Source: Planctomycetota bacterium
Lineage (GTDB): Bacteria; Planctomycetota; Planctomycetia; Planctomycetales; Planctomycetaceae
Direction of reading: 5' to 3'
Assembly: GCA_018242525.1 (NCBI GenBank)
Contig: JAFEBS010000001.1
Span: 95,617-159,616, forward strand
Length of the DNA stretch: 64,000 nucleotides
The notes beneath the pieces were generated by a model. That model was not told where the DNA came from. It worked only from the letters and a program-made list of their open reading frames with translations, and made no database searches. Below are positions 9,400 to 19,470 of this stretch, piece after piece. Each line of letters starts with the position of its first letter. Within the stretch, counting starts at the first letter, position 1. Made by a program: the position numbers and the translations under genes.

Positions 9400-9774
9400 T
9401 CAATCCTCTTCGACAAAAACAGTCTGCCGTTCGCCCGAGTTGAATGAGATCAGGCAAACAATCGGTTCTGTCCCGGTGTTCGACATGTTGTGAGTCACAC
9501 CGACGGGAATGCGAATTGTCATCCCCGCGCGCAGTTCGATCTCGGCGTCTTCAAAGCTGTGCAGTCCACGACCCGAGATCATGTACAGAACTTCTTCGCA
9601 ATTTGGATGATAGTGTCGGGGGTTCCGACAACCGGGCTGTATGTGGCAAAGTCCCACAGTCTGCTCTGCCCCGGGAAACAGTCGTGCATGGCACAGCCAC
9701 TGCAGGGTCCCCCAGTCAAACTTCTCGGTCGACAACAGGCTGGCATCCGAAACAAACCGTCGAGGATCAAACAT
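9400..9774 (-). CDS. Small single-domain cupin
   Basis: A 124-residue beta-barrel protein. The first cupin motif is PRHYHPNCEEVLYMISG, with both His residues, the Glu and the closing Gly of G(x)5HxH(x)3-4E(x)6G. The second is PVGVTHNMSNTG with the fourth metal ligand His. It should bind a divalent metal. AGGA precedes the ATG by about seven bases. The same-direction neighbours (uup upstream, Spo0M-like downstream) do not define a substrate. Confidence 0.88.
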   Translation of the reverse strand: MFDPRRFVSDASLLSTEKFDWGTLQWLCHARLFPGAEQTVGLCHIQPGCRNPRHYHPNCEEVLYMISGRGLHSFEDAEIELRAGMTIRIPVGVTHNMSNTGTEPIVCLISFNSGERQTVFVEED

Positions 9775-9824
9775 GAACAGTCCTCACCCAAGTCGTTGAT
9801 CTGGTCTGTCCGCAGCAGTGACCG

Positions 9825-11738
9825 TCATTCCGCGATCGCTTCCAGAGACTGCCAGCGCTCGTAAGCGGTGGTCAGTTCGTGCTGCAGTCGTTGCAGGCGT
9901 TGCGTTGCTTCGGAAATGATCAGCTTGTCCTTCTGATAGAATCCCGGCTGAGCCATCGCGTCGTGCAGTTCGGCCTGCTCGGCTTCCAGACGCTCAATGG
10001 TCTGTGGCAACTGATCCAGCTCCTTCTGCTCTTTAAAGCTTAAACGCTTCGGCCGGGCCACGACTGTGGGTTTCACGGTTTCGGATTTCGCGGATTCTGT
10101 TTTGGCGGCCTTCGCGGCCGCGTATGCGGCACCCGCCGCAGATTGACGCTGCGACAGCCAGTCGTCGTAGCCACCAACGTATTCCTTGACCACGCCATCC
10201 CCCTCGAACACCAGCGTATTGGTCACGACTTCGTTCAGAAAGGCGCGATCGTGGCTGACCAGCAGGACCGTCCCCGGGAACTCGACCAGCAGGTCTTCCA
10301 ACAACTCGAGTGTTTCCGCATCCAGATCGTTGGTCGGTTCGTCCAGCACCAGGACGTTGGCAGGCTTGGAAAAGAGCCGCGCCAGCAACAAACGATTCCG
10401 TTCGCCCCCGGACAGATATCGAACCAGACTTCGTGATCGTTCAGGGCTGAACAAGAAGTCTTCCATGTAGCTGATGATGTGTCGCTTGCGACCATTGATC
10501 AGCAATTCCGTCTGTCCCGCAGCCACGTTTTCCGCGACGGTTTCGTTTTCATCGAGTTGGGCACGCAACTGGTCGAAGTACGCGACTTCACGATTGGTGC
10601 CAAGTCGGATCGTGCCGGAGGTCGGTTCCAGTTCCCCCAGCAACAGTCTCAGCAAAGTCGTCTTGCCAGCTCCATTGGGACCGATGATTCCCACCTTGTC
10701 GCCACGCATGATCGTCGTGGTCAACCCCTGGACGATCACAGGACCGTCCGCATTGTATTGATAGCTGACGTTACGCGCATTGATCACCAGGGCGCCGGAT
10801 CGTTCCGCCTCCTGCAACTCCACCTGGACATTGCCGACCTTTTCGCGTCTCGCCAGGCGTTCTTCACGCAACTTTTTCAAAGCTCGGACGCGCCCCTCAT
10901 TGCGGACGCAACGCGCCTTCACGCCTTTCCGAATCCAGACCTCTTCCTGTGCCAGCTTCTTATCGAACAATGCCTGCTGCTGTTCTTCCGCCAGCAGGGC
11001 ATCCTGCTTGCGGACCAGGAACGTCGCGTAGTCGCAGGTCCAGTCGTACAACTTGCCACGATCCAGTTCGACGATCCGCGTGGCCACTTTCTGCAGGAAC
11101 ACCCGATCGTGCGTGATGAAAATCAGCGTGCCCGGGAACTTCAGCAGGAACTCTTCCAGCCACGCGATGGCATCGATGTCCAGGTGGTTGGTCGGTTCGT
11201 CCAATAGTAGCACATCGGGATCCAGCACCAGGGCCTTGGCGAGCAGCACGCGGCGCTTCATCCCTGACGACAGATCGTCAAACAGGCGTGACGGATCCAA
11301 CTGCATCCGGTCCAGCACCTGATCGACACGGTGCTCCAGTTGCCAACTGGTTTCCGGGTTCAGCGAATCGGAGCGTCGCTGCAAATCCTCTCGTTCGGCT
11401 TCCGTCAGGCTGTCATACGATTGATGCAACGTGTGCAGGGCGGCGATGGCAGCGCCAACTTCGCCCAGGCCAAGGGCGACTTCATCGAAGATGGTGCAAT
11501 TGCGCCCGACAGGAACGTCCTGTTCGAGCCTGGCGATGCGACTGCCCGCTTGGCGTTCGATCATTCCCACATCAGGCTTTAGATCACCGCTGACCAGCTT
11601 CATCAGGGTGGATTTGCCGGCCCCGTTCCGACCCAGCAAGCCGATGCGTTCGCCCCGTTCGATCGAAATATCGACGCGATCCAGCAACGGGGGACTGACG
11701 TACCCAAACGACACACCGCGAAAACAGACAACCGCCAT
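9825..11738 (-). CDS. uup: ABC-F family ATPase Uup
   Basis: A soluble tandem ABC ATPase of 637 residues that acts on ribosomes or DNA rather than as a transporter. Both Walker A motifs (GLLGRNGAGKSTL and GIIGPNGAGKTTL) are intact. So are both signatures (LSSGMKRRVLLAKA, LSGGERNRLLLARL) and both Walker B motifs (LLLDEPTNHLD, LVLDEPTNDLD). The linker between the domains is charged. The C-terminus after about residue 560 forms the two-helix coiled coil that marks the Uup subgroup (KEQKELDQLPQTIERLEAEQ). GAGG lies six bases before the ATG. Confidence 0.95.
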   Translation of the reverse strand: MAVVCFRGVSFGYVSPPLLDRVDISIERGERIGLLGRNGAGKSTLMKLVSGDLKPDVGMIERQAGSRIARLEQDVPVGRNCTIFDEVALGLGEVGAAIAALHTLHQSYDSLTEAEREDLQRRSDSLNPETSWQLEHRVDQVLDRMQLDPSRLFDDLSSGMKRRVLLAKALVLDPDVLLLDEPTNHLDIDAIAWLEEFLLKFPGTLIFITHDRVFLQKVATRIVELDRGKLYDWTCDYATFLVRKQDALLAEEQQQALFDKKLAQEEVWIRKGVKARCVRNEGRVRALKKLREERLARREKVGNVQVELQEAERSGALVINARNVSYQYNADGPVIVQGLTTTIMRGDKVGIIGPNGAGKTTLLRLLLGELEPTSGTIRLGTNREVAYFDQLRAQLDENETVAENVAAGQTELLINGRKRHIISYMEDFLFSPERSRSLVRYLSGGERNRLLLARLFSKPANVLVLDEPTNDLDAETLELLEDLLVEFPGTVLLVSHDRAFLNEVVTNTLVFEGDGVVKEYVGGYDDWLSQRQSAAGAAYAAAKAAKTESAKSETVKPTVVARPKRLSFKEQKELDQLPQTIERLEAEQAELHDAMAQPGFYQKDKLIISEATQRLQRLQHELTTAYERWQSLEAIAE

Positions 11739-11788
11739 TCACTGCCTCATTTGACCCGGAATCAAAACCCGTCCGCTGGAATTAGCCC

Positions 11789-11806
11789 CCAGTTTTACGA
11801 AACTGG
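11789..11806. other. Tetraloop hairpin between the ketoacyl synthase gene and uup
   Basis: CCAGTTT-TACG-AAACTGG forms a perfect 7-bp stem with a UNCG-class loop in the 185-bp gap after the ketoacyl synthase gene and before uup (both minus strand). No U-run follows, so it is more likely an RNA-stabilising or processing hairpin than a proven intrinsic terminator. Confidence 0.4.
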
Positions 11807-11923
11807 CGGAATAAGCGAAAGGGGGCGATCAATACGGGTCGCGATCCATCAACGACGGCAGTCAACGAACGTTGCGAAATGGCATCAATGACTCGCCTGC
11901 ACAATGACGCTGCGACTTCACGC

Positions 11924-13219
11924 TCAGATTGCGCGGATGACGGCAGCGGCACTCTGACCCATCCGGGTCCGGTTCACCGACAAGGCGACTCCATTGACAA
12001 TCTTCAACGGTTCGCCCCGCACGATGTTCAGCGGACACATCGGATCCGGTGTGCGATAGTTCAGGGTCATTGGCAACTGGCCGTGACGCATCGCGAGCAG
12101 ACTGCCCGCCAGTTCCACGGCACCGGCACCCGCATCGAAGTGACCAAAATAGCTCTTCAAAGCGGTTACCGGAATCGTTTCGGCGACCATCCCCAGGGCG
12201 GTGGAATAGGCCCGAGCCTCGGCGATGTCATCCCGTCGAGTTCCCTTGCCGTGGGCATTGATATGACCCAGATCACGCGGCGTCAGATTCGACTGCCGCA
12301 GGGCACTCTGAATGGCCCGGGCCAGGCCCAAACCACTGGAACGATTGGCGGGATCGCGTCCATCACAGCCGGCACCGACTCCCAGGATTTCGCAGTAAAT
12401 CGGCGCACCCCGGCTGATCGCGTGTTCATAGCGTTCCAGCACGAAAGCGGCGGCCCCTTCGCCAGCCACGGTACCGTCACGGTGCAGGTCAAACGGGCGA
12501 CAGGCTTCCCGGGGAGTTTCACCCCGCGACAGACTTTCGTACAGATTCAACCGGGCAATTTCCAGCGGATGAATGTAAGAACTGCAGGCACCGACGATCA
12601 TTGCGTCCGCCGCACCGCGTTCGATTGCTCGAACGCCTTCTGCCAGGGCCAGCAGGGCCGACGATTCACAACTGGTGATCGTGTTGTTCGGTCCACGGGC
12701 GTCGTGTTCGATCGCCACATGACAGGCAGGCATGTTTGGCAGTTGCTTCAACAACCACAGCGGAGCAATCTGGCCCAGACCATCTTCGGCCCAACTGGAA
12801 TTGAGGCCGACTCCGTTGGCCACCTGTTGCAGGTGTTGAGCCGCATCCGCCAGTTCTTCTGGAGTGGTGGAGATATGGCCCGCGCCAAACTCGACACCCA
12901 ACCGTTCTGGATCCACGGACCCGCGAGACAGACCGGAATCCTTCATGGCCATCGACGCACCCGCGACTCCCAATTGGATGTCGCGCGACATGACCTTCAG
13001 GAATTTTCGCTGATAGATGTGCTCAAGTGGATCGAAGTCCCGGACTTCAGCAGCGAGTTTGGAGGGCAGACCGTTGGCAGAGAATGCGGAAAGCGTGTCG
13101 ATTCCAGAGGTTCCGGAAATCAGTCGTTCCCAGAACGAATTCGTACCAATCCCGATGGGTGAGACAACGCCCACACCCGTCACAACCACACGCGGCAAAC
13201 TGGACGAACAAGCCGTCAT
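11924..13219 (-). CDS. Beta-ketoacyl-ACP synthase (FabF-like)
   Basis: The 431-residue thiolase-fold condensing enzyme starts PRVVVTGVGVVSPIG. The Cys-His-His triad is present: the nucleophile in TITSCESSALLALAEG, the first His in HINAHGKGTRRDD and the second in SYFGHFDAGAGAVEL. Around the Cys the usual TACAS reads TSCES, and the NAHGT motif reads NAHGK, so this is a divergent paralogue rather than the main FabF. No ACP or other fatty-acid gene lies beside it. A secondary-lipid or polyketide-type role is possible. Confidence 0.85.
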   Translation of the reverse strand: MTACSSSLPRVVVTGVGVVSPIGIGTNSFWERLISGTSGIDTLSAFSANGLPSKLAAEVRDFDPLEHIYQRKFLKVMSRDIQLGVAGASMAMKDSGLSRGSVDPERLGVEFGAGHISTTPEELADAAQHLQQVANGVGLNSSWAEDGLGQIAPLWLLKQLPNMPACHVAIEHDARGPNNTITSCESSALLALAEGVRAIERGAADAMIVGACSSYIHPLEIARLNLYESLSRGETPREACRPFDLHRDGTVAGEGAAAFVLERYEHAISRGAPIYCEILGVGAGCDGRDPANRSSGLGLARAIQSALRQSNLTPRDLGHINAHGKGTRRDDIAEARAYSTALGMVAETIPVTALKSYFGHFDAGAGAVELAGSLLAMRHGQLPMTLNYRTPDPMCPLNIVRGEPLKIVNGVALSVNRTRMGQSAAAVIRAI

Positions 13220-14073
13220 AGCCTGACCCCGACTGCTTTGGTTCGCGGAGTTTCCTCGCGAGCCTTCGCACCCAACTAAACGGCAGTCCCTGCCATTCCG
13301 CCACCAAACGATTCCAGTCCCACCTGAAACCGTCACACCCATGTGCCAGCAGCGGCTACAAAAACAACCGATAACTTACATATCCGACTGGAAGACGAGT
13401 CACCCCATCTGCGCAGCCTGCCTGTCACTTATCGGATTTTGAACTTCATTCTGTGAGTTTCCGTCGCGGGCTGGCTTCCGTTTCACCAACGGAACCGCAC
13501 TCAACAGACACTCCGATCAACGAGGAAAACCTCATCGATCCCAGTACACCCTGACGCTTATCTTGCTGAGCAAACGACTCTAAGGAATTCAGCGACGTCG
13601 TTACCGACCATCGCCCCCAGCGAACCCTTCAAATCTCCCACAGGAATTTGCAGGCGAATCACTTCAGCAACCCTGAATTACAGCCAAAAATCCATGAATT
13701 GTCAATGACTTAGTTGCGAGACTCCCGCGAACCGGGGCTATGCCGACCCCTCCCCGGACTGCTGTTTCTGTTTCCCAGTCTGGAGTTGCGTCTTCCTTGG
13801 TGGAGACTGGCCGGCCGTGCCAGTCAGGCTGCAATCCCCGTTCTTGCGACAAGTTAAGTCAATTCTGCAGATTCTACGAGTTTCTGGAAGATTGACCACC
13901 CGCACCGGGTGGCGCTGCCCATGCGTTTCCCGAGTCACAGAACTGACGGGACATTGTTTGCTTTGAACGCGCCCCCTAGAATCGAATCGTCGCACTTGGA
14001 ATTGCCCGTGGGGTGGAGTTCCTTGTACAACTCAAATGACGAGGCGGAATTTCTTAACTTCAGGATTAGAAAT
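13220..14073. other. Long intergenic region
   Basis: About 850 bases separate the divergent ketoacyl synthase and QueD-like genes. Codon use and composition give no support for a gene. The only clear structure is a compact perfect hairpin at 13896-13912 (CCACCCG-CAC-CGGGTGG), about 160 bases upstream of the QueD-like start. No tRNA, riboswitch or repeat was recognised. Confidence 0.4.
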
Positions 14074-14475
14074 ATGTTCCGAGTCAGCCAGGAAATCGAA
14101 TTCTGCTACGGACATCGCTTGCTGAACTATGACGGTAAGTGCAAACATTTACACGGACACAACGGCAAGGCCGTGATCGTTCTGGAGGCCGAATCCCTGG
14201 ATCACCGCGGAATGCTCGTTGATTTCTCAGACATCAAACGCCACGTCGCGGGCTGGATTGACGCAAATCTGGACCACCGAATGATCCTGAACGAGGCGGA
14301 TCCTGTCGTTCCGATGCTCCAGGAATCGGGCGAACCCATGTTCCTGATCGACGCGAATCCGACTGCGGAAAACATCGCCAAACTGATCTACGATTTTGCG
14401 AAATCGCACCAGCTTCCGATTCGCGAAGTCTCGCTCTGGGAAACGTTTAAGTCGTACGCGACTTACACAGAGTAA
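14074..14475 (+). CDS. 6-pyruvoyl-tetrahydropterin synthase / QueD-like protein
   Basis: The 133-residue protein has the T-fold zinc signature. A His lies in FCYGHRLL and two more in CKHLHGHNG, which is the C-x3-H-x-H motif of the 6-carboxytetrahydropterin synthase (QueD) branch with the catalytic Cys. DHRGMLVDFSDIK and LDHRMILNE follow as expected, and PTAENIAKLIYDF and EVSLWETF end the protein. It could act in queuosine precursor or pterin synthesis. No queC/queE/queF gene is adjacent, so the pathway is not settled by context. Confidence 0.88.
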   Translation: MFRVSQEIEFCYGHRLLNYDGKCKHLHGHNGKAVIVLEAESLDHRGMLVDFSDIKRHVAGWIDANLDHRMILNEADPVVPMLQESGEPMFLIDANPTAENIAKLIYDFAKSHQLPIREVSLWETFKSYATYTE

Positions 14476-15175
14476 TCTCGGATCCGGCTCGCTACGCCCG
14501 AATGAAGAACGGTCGTCCAGAAGGACCGATCCAGCTCTTGAACTGCATCGTGCTATTCGCAGAATCTGGTGGCACCCGCCTTGAAGTGCGTACCACCACA
14601 CAGAAATCGCCCCCATCCGTGAGGGCGTCAGCATCCTGCACACATTTCCGAATCGATTCGCAATTGCCGTGGGAAGCAACTGCAGTTCATCCGCCACTGG
14701 GGCAGCAATCAAAAGAATCCCCGACGGTAGTTGCCTCGACTTGCGATGGGTGTACTGGCGGTTGAGACCGAGGAGCAGAGTGGGTCAGACTGCTACTTAG
14801 AAACCACGTCAGTTCGCAAATGTCGAAGTCCCTTCCGTCGAGGACTCGGGCTGGGCATTTAACCGTTGCCTGGCTCTCACGCTCAAAACTGGTGGGGAGT
14901 TCTAAGTCGAAATCGCCTGCAACTGGTAGGAATCATCCAGCAGAGATCATGCCGAATCAACTTCGGCGCTGAGAAATCTGAAGGTCGTCGCTGATCAAAG
15001 CCGCTTTAACTCCATTTTTTGATTGACTTTGGCTGATTCAACAACCAAGATGACGGATGGATTGAGACGCGCGACAACTGGGGTGATGGGTCTGGATTCG
15101 GCGCTGAAAACTGTTGAAGGGGTGTTTCGGCGCTGTTTTCGGCGCTTGTTGCTCCCTCAAACACCGAAAGCACTT
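14476..15175. other. Intergenic region upstream of the sigma-54 activator
   Basis: Roughly 570-700 bases depending on the start chosen for the next gene. No gene, RNA or repeat is evident. A near-match to a -24/-12 promoter at 14570-14585 (TGGCAC, five bases, TTGAA) lacks the -12 GC and is not called. The 3' part (15050-15175) may belong to the next coding region. Confidence 0.35.
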
Positions 15176-18100
15176 ATGGAAAACGATCGGCGGATGACTC
15201 GTTGGATCCTTGCAACCCTCGGTGGCTTGGCTGTTGGCTATTGCGTGTTGGTGTTGGCCATCGTCGCAACCACTCCCGACCTTCGATTGCGGTTTCTGTT
15301 GGTTGATGCTGACAGTGAAACGGTGACTGGCGCGGCACCAGTCGGGATCCGGATCCGCCAGACACCCGATCTGAAATGTTACGGCCCCCGACCTCGCGAA
15401 GGTGATCTGCTGGTCTCGATGAACGGGCTGCCGATCCGAAATTTTCTCGATTTTTCGCGGGCGCAATTGGCCCTTCGATCTCGAGTTTCACCTCCCAGTC
15501 TGTACGGCGAAACAAATCCACTCGCCGCCGGGCTGCCTCCGCTCGTGCAAGATGGGCAGGGTGTCCGCTGGGTCCGGATTGAATACATCCGGCCGGGGGC
15601 AACCGAGCGGGTGACCGGTGCCGTGAAACTGCAATCAGTCCCCTCCAGCGAGATCGGCGTGACGCTGATCTGGTTCATGCTTCAACTGCTGATTTTCGCC
15701 GTTGGTGCCATCGCTTTCTGGAGTCGCCCCTTCGACGAGGCCGCTCGTCGGTTTTTCGCAATGTGTACCGCCACGCTGGGGGCGTTCGTCGGCGGATTCC
15801 ACTGGTCGATGATTGCCGGCAGTTTCTGGTTGACCCTGCCGTTTGCCATTTCCGGAATTCTGCTGCCCGCTGTGACGCTGCATTTCTTCCTGGGTTATCC
15901 CCGGGCGAAAACCCCGCTGACGTCCTGGCGGTGGATCATTCATACTTTGGTCTATGCGATACCGGTCGCTGCCATCCTGTGCTTCCTGTGGGTCGAAGGG
16001 TTCGTCTGGAGCCTGGCTGCTCCATCGCAGGAAGTTCCGGTGCAACTGATTTTGACCTGGTTGAATTACTTGCGCTACGGCGTCTACGCCTACCTGTGTA
16101 TCTCGGCAGGGTACTTTCTGCTGACGATCGCGTCGTTGATTCACAGCGTGTTCACGACGAGGAACCCGGTGGAATTGAGTCAGGTTCGCTGGATCCTGTG
16201 GGCTGGACTGGGAGCCGGCCTGTGTATCGGATATGCGCTGGTTCTGGCCGCCGTCTGGCGGATTGATTTCGCCCTGGGCGGAGCCCGGATCCCGATGTTC
16301 CTGGCGAGCCTGGTCTTCATGCTCGCCTATGCCATCGGGATCATCCGGTACAAACTGATGCTGATCGACCAGATCATCAGCAAGGGGATGTGGTACTACG
16401 TTCTGAGCTACGGTGCCACGGCGATGGTGTCGCTGGTGATCGCTGTTGGAACGCTGGCCGTGGCGGTCGGCAAGATGCCGACGGTCGAACAGCCGGGATG
16501 GATCATTGCCGGCATTGTGATGCTGGCGGTGGTGTTGCTGATCTGGCTGCGTGACTCGTGGCAGCATTTCGTGGATCGCCGCTTCTTTCGCGAGAAGTAT
16601 CAACTCGACAAAGCCCTGCAGCGCATGCATCGCGATGTCGGCCGCCTGACCGATGTGCAGTTCCTGTCCGAACGAATGTCGATTTCGTGCCGCGATGTTC
16701 TGCAGTCCAGCCGAGTCGGCTTGTACCTGGGCGATGGACGCCCCAATGGATTCCGACTGGCCGCCGCCGATGGTCAGTCCACCGGCCTGCCGATGCAGAT
16801 TGTCCTGCCCGAGGAATTCGTCCAGGCCCTGGCAGACGACCCGACTTTGCAGCGGGCACCAACCTCGCGGGAAGGAATGTCACCCGTACAAAACCTGTTG
16901 CGTCAGTGGCAGGCGGACTTGGTTCACGCGCTTGAGATGGACGGCAAGTTCGCCGGTCTGGTCGTCCTGGGCCCGAAAGAAAGCGGGATGATGTACTCGG
17001 CGGAAGACCTGACCTTCCTGACGGCACTGGCACAGATCACCGGCATCGCACTGCATTGCGCCAAAGTCCACCAGGACATTACACAATTAAATGAAGATCT
17101 GCGGCTGAAGACGGACCTGATCGGACGTCAGCGACAACAGATCACGATTCTGCAGGCCGAACTGGCGACAGTGGCGCGACCGGATCTAACGACGGCACCG
17201 GCCGACCAGTTCCGACGCGAGGCGATTATCGGTCACAGCCCGGCGCTGGAACATATCATGGACACAGTGCGCAAGGTGGCCGCCAGCGAGACCAGTGTCC
17301 TGGTGCGCGGCGAAAGCGGGACCGGCAAGGAACTGCTGGCCAAGGCAATCCACGAAAACAGCCCGCGTCATGACGGTCCCCTGATCACGGTGCATTGCGC
17401 CGCCCTGTCGGCGGGACTGCTGGAAAGTGAACTCTTCGGCCACGTGAAGGGAGCCTTCACCGGGGCTCATAGTGACAAACCTGGACGGTTTGAACTTGCA
17501 AATGGGGGAACCCTGTTCCTCGATGAAATCGGTGACATTTCGCCGGAAACACAGATCAAGCTGCTGCGAGTTCTGCAGCAGCGCGAGTTTGAACGAGTCG
17601 GGGGAACTCAAACGATTCAAGTCGATGTGCGACTGATCGCTGCGACCCATCAAAACCTCGAACGGCTGATTGCTGACGGCAAATTCCGCGAGGATCTTTA
17701 TTACCGATTAAACGTGATCAGTGTCACGCTGCCACCACTGCGCGAGCGGTTCGAAGACATCCTGGAGCTGGCCGTCTACTTCCTGCGCCGAGCCGCCTCC
17801 CGCGCTGGCAAGCGAATCACCAATTTCGAGGAGGGAGCCATCGACTTGCTGACCCGATACACTTGGCCCGGCAACATCCGCGAACTGCAGAACGTGATTG
17901 AACGCGCAGTCGTGCTGGCCGAAGGAGAAACCATCACCACGGACGACCTTCCCCTGGATCTGCAGGCAACCGGAATCGCTGATGAACGACCCTCGTCAGT
18001 CGACCAGGCGGGACGCGATTCCATCCACAGCGACAATCCACAAGCCGAGCGTCAGGCACTCATCGACGCCCTGGAAAAATGCGGCGGCAACAAAGCCCGC

Positions 18101-18211
18101 GCCGCCCGCTCCCTGGGCCTGGCCCGCAGCACCTATTTCAGCAAGCTGAAAAAACACGGCCTGGCCGACGCCGACGGAAACATCAGCCACATCAGGCGCC
18201 TGCCGCGGTGA
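15176..18211 (+). CDS. Membrane-anchored sigma-54-dependent activator (TM + PDZ-like + 7TM + GAF + AAA+ + Fis HTH)
   Basis: About 1011 residues. A first membrane helix (residues 8-30) is followed by a PDZ-like segment ([16 protein letters not shown]). About seven more helices span residues 160-460, then a GAF-like domain (480-630) and a short coiled coil. The AAA+ module starts at [12 protein letters not shown] (about 684) with Walker A GESGTGKE, the sigma-54-contacting [15 protein letters not shown], Walker [12 protein letters not shown] and arginine-finger region [11 protein letters not shown]. The C-terminal Fis-type HTH reads [20 protein letters not shown]. It should activate RpoN promoters in response to a membrane or envelope signal. 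There is no receiver domain. Earlier in-frame starts (ATG 15050, 15086) are possible. Confidence 0.85.
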   Translation: MENDRRMTRWILATLGGLAVGYCVLVLAIVATTPDLRLRFLLVDADSETVTGAAPVGIRIRQTPDLKCYGPRPREGDLLVSMNGLPIRNFLDFSRAQLALRSRVSPPSLYGETNPLAAGLPPLVQDGQGVRWVRIEYIRPGATERVTGAVKLQSVPSSEIGVTLIWFMLQLLIFAVGAIAFWSRPFDEAARRFFAMCTATLGAFVGGFHWSMIAGSFWLTLPFAISGILLPAVTLHFFLGYPRAKTPLTSWRWIIHTLVYAIPVAAILCFLWVEGFVWSLAAPSQEVPVQLILTWLNYLRYGVYAYLCISAGYFLLTIASLIHSVFTTRNPVELSQVRWILWAGLGAGLCIGYALVLAAVWRIDFALGGARIPMFLASLVFMLAYAIGIIRYKLMLIDQIISKGMWYYVLSYGATAMVSLVIAVGTLAVAVGKMPTVEQPGWIIAGIVMLAVVLLIWLRDSWQHFVDRRFFREKYQLDKALQRMHRDVGRLTDVQFLSERMSISCRDVLQSSRVGLYLGDGRPNGFRLAAADGQSTGLPMQIVLPEEFVQALADDPTLQRAPTSREGMSPVQNLLRQWQADLVHALEMDGKFAGLVVLGPKESGMMYSAEDLTFLTALAQITGIALHCAKVHQDITQLNEDLRLKTDLIGRQRQQITILQAELATVARPDLTTAPADQFRREAIIGHSPALEHIMDTVRKVAASETSVLVRGESGTGKELLAKAIHENSPRHDGPLITVHCAALSAGLLESELFGHVKGAFTGAHSDKPGRFELANGGTLFLDEIGDISPETQIKLLRVLQQREFERVGGTQTIQVDVRLIAATHQNLERLIADGKFREDLYYRLNVISVTLPPLRERFEDILELAVYFLRRAASRAGKRITNFEEGAIDLLTRYTWPGNIRELQNVIERAVVLAEGETITTDDLPLDLQATGIADERPSSVDQAGRDSIHSDNPQAERQALIDALEKCGGNKARAARSLGLARSTYFSKLKKHGLADADGNISHIRRLPR

Positions 18212-18394
18212 CTAACCATCCACCGATTCTTCGGCGGCACGGGTGATGTCCAAGGCCACGAAATCGAGTAATTCGCGGTCACTCATTTCAGTAAGCAATG
18301 TTTCTCCCTCGGCATTGCGGCTGAGGATCTGCGTCTCACTCCAAATCCGTTCATCCTGAGCAGTGTCGGCCCAAAGGAAAAGGAATTCGAACAT
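18212..18394 (-). CDS. Possible small acidic protein, divergent from the SWIM gene
   Basis: A 60-codon frame begins with ATG two bases into the divergent SWIM start and ends immediately after the sigma-54 activator stop. The product (MFEFLFLWADTAQDERIW at the start, LLDFVALDITRAAEESVDG at the end) is acidic, non-repetitive and uses codons like its neighbours, with third positions rich in C and G. No family is recognised. It could equally be chance antisense coding. Protein-level evidence or conservation would be needed. Confidence 0.35.
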   Translation of the reverse strand: MFEFLFLWADTAQDERIWSETQILSRNAEGETLLTEMSDRELLDFVALDITRAAEESVDG

Positions 18395-19469
18395 GGGATG
18401 GGGATTCTACGGATATCGTGAATACGTACCGGTCGCCCAGAAGCGAGCCCGCGGTTTAAAGCATGCCGCTTCGGTCGCCGAGAAGCAGGGGCGTGAGTTA
18501 TCGCCGGTGACCATCGAAGGTCGCAAGATTGCCAAAACCTTCTGGGGGCTGGCCTGGTGCGACAACCTGCAGAGGTACAGCGATTTTTCCAATCGTCTGC
18601 CGCGCGGTGCAACGTATGTCCGGAACGGCTCGGTCCTGGATCTGGTGATCCAGCCGGGACGCATCGAAGCGATTGTCGCCGGATCGGAGGCCTATACCGT
18701 CACGATCACCATTACCGAACTGAGCAAGGCAACCTGGCAGACGATCAAGCGGGACTGCACCACGTCGATCGATTCGCTGCTGGATCTGCTTTCCGGCAAG
18801 TTTTCGGACGGAGTCATGCAACGCCTGACCCATCGAGACGACGGTCTCTTTCCGACTCAGAAAGAAATCAAAATGTGGTGCAGTTGTCCCGACAGTTCCT
18901 ACTGATGCAAGCATCTGGCCGCGGTGATGTACGGGGTCGGATCGCGCCTGGACAAACAGCCCGAGCTACTCTTTACGTTGCGCAAGGTCGACCCTCAGGA
19001 ACTGGTCTCGCAAGCCGTCTCTGCCGGGAATCTGGAGCATGAACTGGCTGGCGAGCCCGGGACACTCAATGACCAGGATTTGGGAGCGCTTTTCGGAATC
19101 GAACTCGACCTCCCTGTCGAAACCACAAAACGACGCACACGAGCCAAGCCCGGCACAACTGCCGCGTCAGCGGCGGCCGTTCCAGCCCCTGTGACGTCAA
19201 CGACAGCGAAGCCTGCCATTCGCAAGCGGCCCGCCAAAGCAAAGCTCGTCCAAAGTCCAGTTGCGACAGTCAATGTGAGCGAAGTGGAAGCCGTCGCCCC
19301 AATGCGGAATTCGAAGACAGCCAAAACCAAACCATCGGCAGCCAAGGCTGTCGCCACCAGACAGGCCACAGCAACAAAAGTTACCGTCAAGAAGAAGGCG
19401 TCCCGGAAGCGCGCGGAAGTCCTGGTAGAAACCGCTCCACTCAAGAGTAAATCCAGACGCCCGCGATAA
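18393..19469 (+). CDS. SWIM zinc-finger protein interrupted by an in-frame TGA
   Basis: A good AAGGA site precedes ATG 18393. The frame encodes a SWIM-type protein (MGWGFYGYREYVPVAQKR, KTFWGLAWCDNLQRYSDF) to the first zinc ligands WCSCPDSSY. It then meets TGA at 18903-18905, and the same frame continues with CKHLAAVMYGVGSRLD, exactly the rest of the CxCx(n)CxH zinc motif and the following family sequence. The C-terminus is a Lys/Ala/Thr-rich, histone-H1-like tail. Without reading through, half of the metal ligands are lost. Alternatives are nonsense mutation, sequencing error or UGA recoding. It ends one base from the convergent HEAT gene. Confidence 0.75.
18903..18905 (+). other. In-frame TGA within the SWIM zinc-binding motif
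   Basis: The TGA directly precedes the codon for the third zinc ligand (TGC 18906-18908); the His codon is at 18912-18914. Family members commonly have a sense codon such as Met at this place. The reading frame is intact on both sides (510 bases upstream from the ATG, then 188 codons downstream). A small hairpin CATC-(10 nt)-GATG at 18912-18929 begins six bases after the TGA. It is short and not a convincing bacterial SECIS. Confidence 0.7.
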
Positions 19470-19470
19470 C

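Noticed and set aside
14570..14585. Possible sigma-54 promoter (TGGCAC, five bases, TTGAA)
   Set aside because: The essential -12 GC is GA, and it lies well over 450 bases before the next gene.
15635..16630. 331-codon minus-strand frame within the sigma-54 activator
   Set aside because: Composition dominated by Gln/His/Pro/Arg is typical of antisense shadows, and the opposite strand encodes clear membrane helices.
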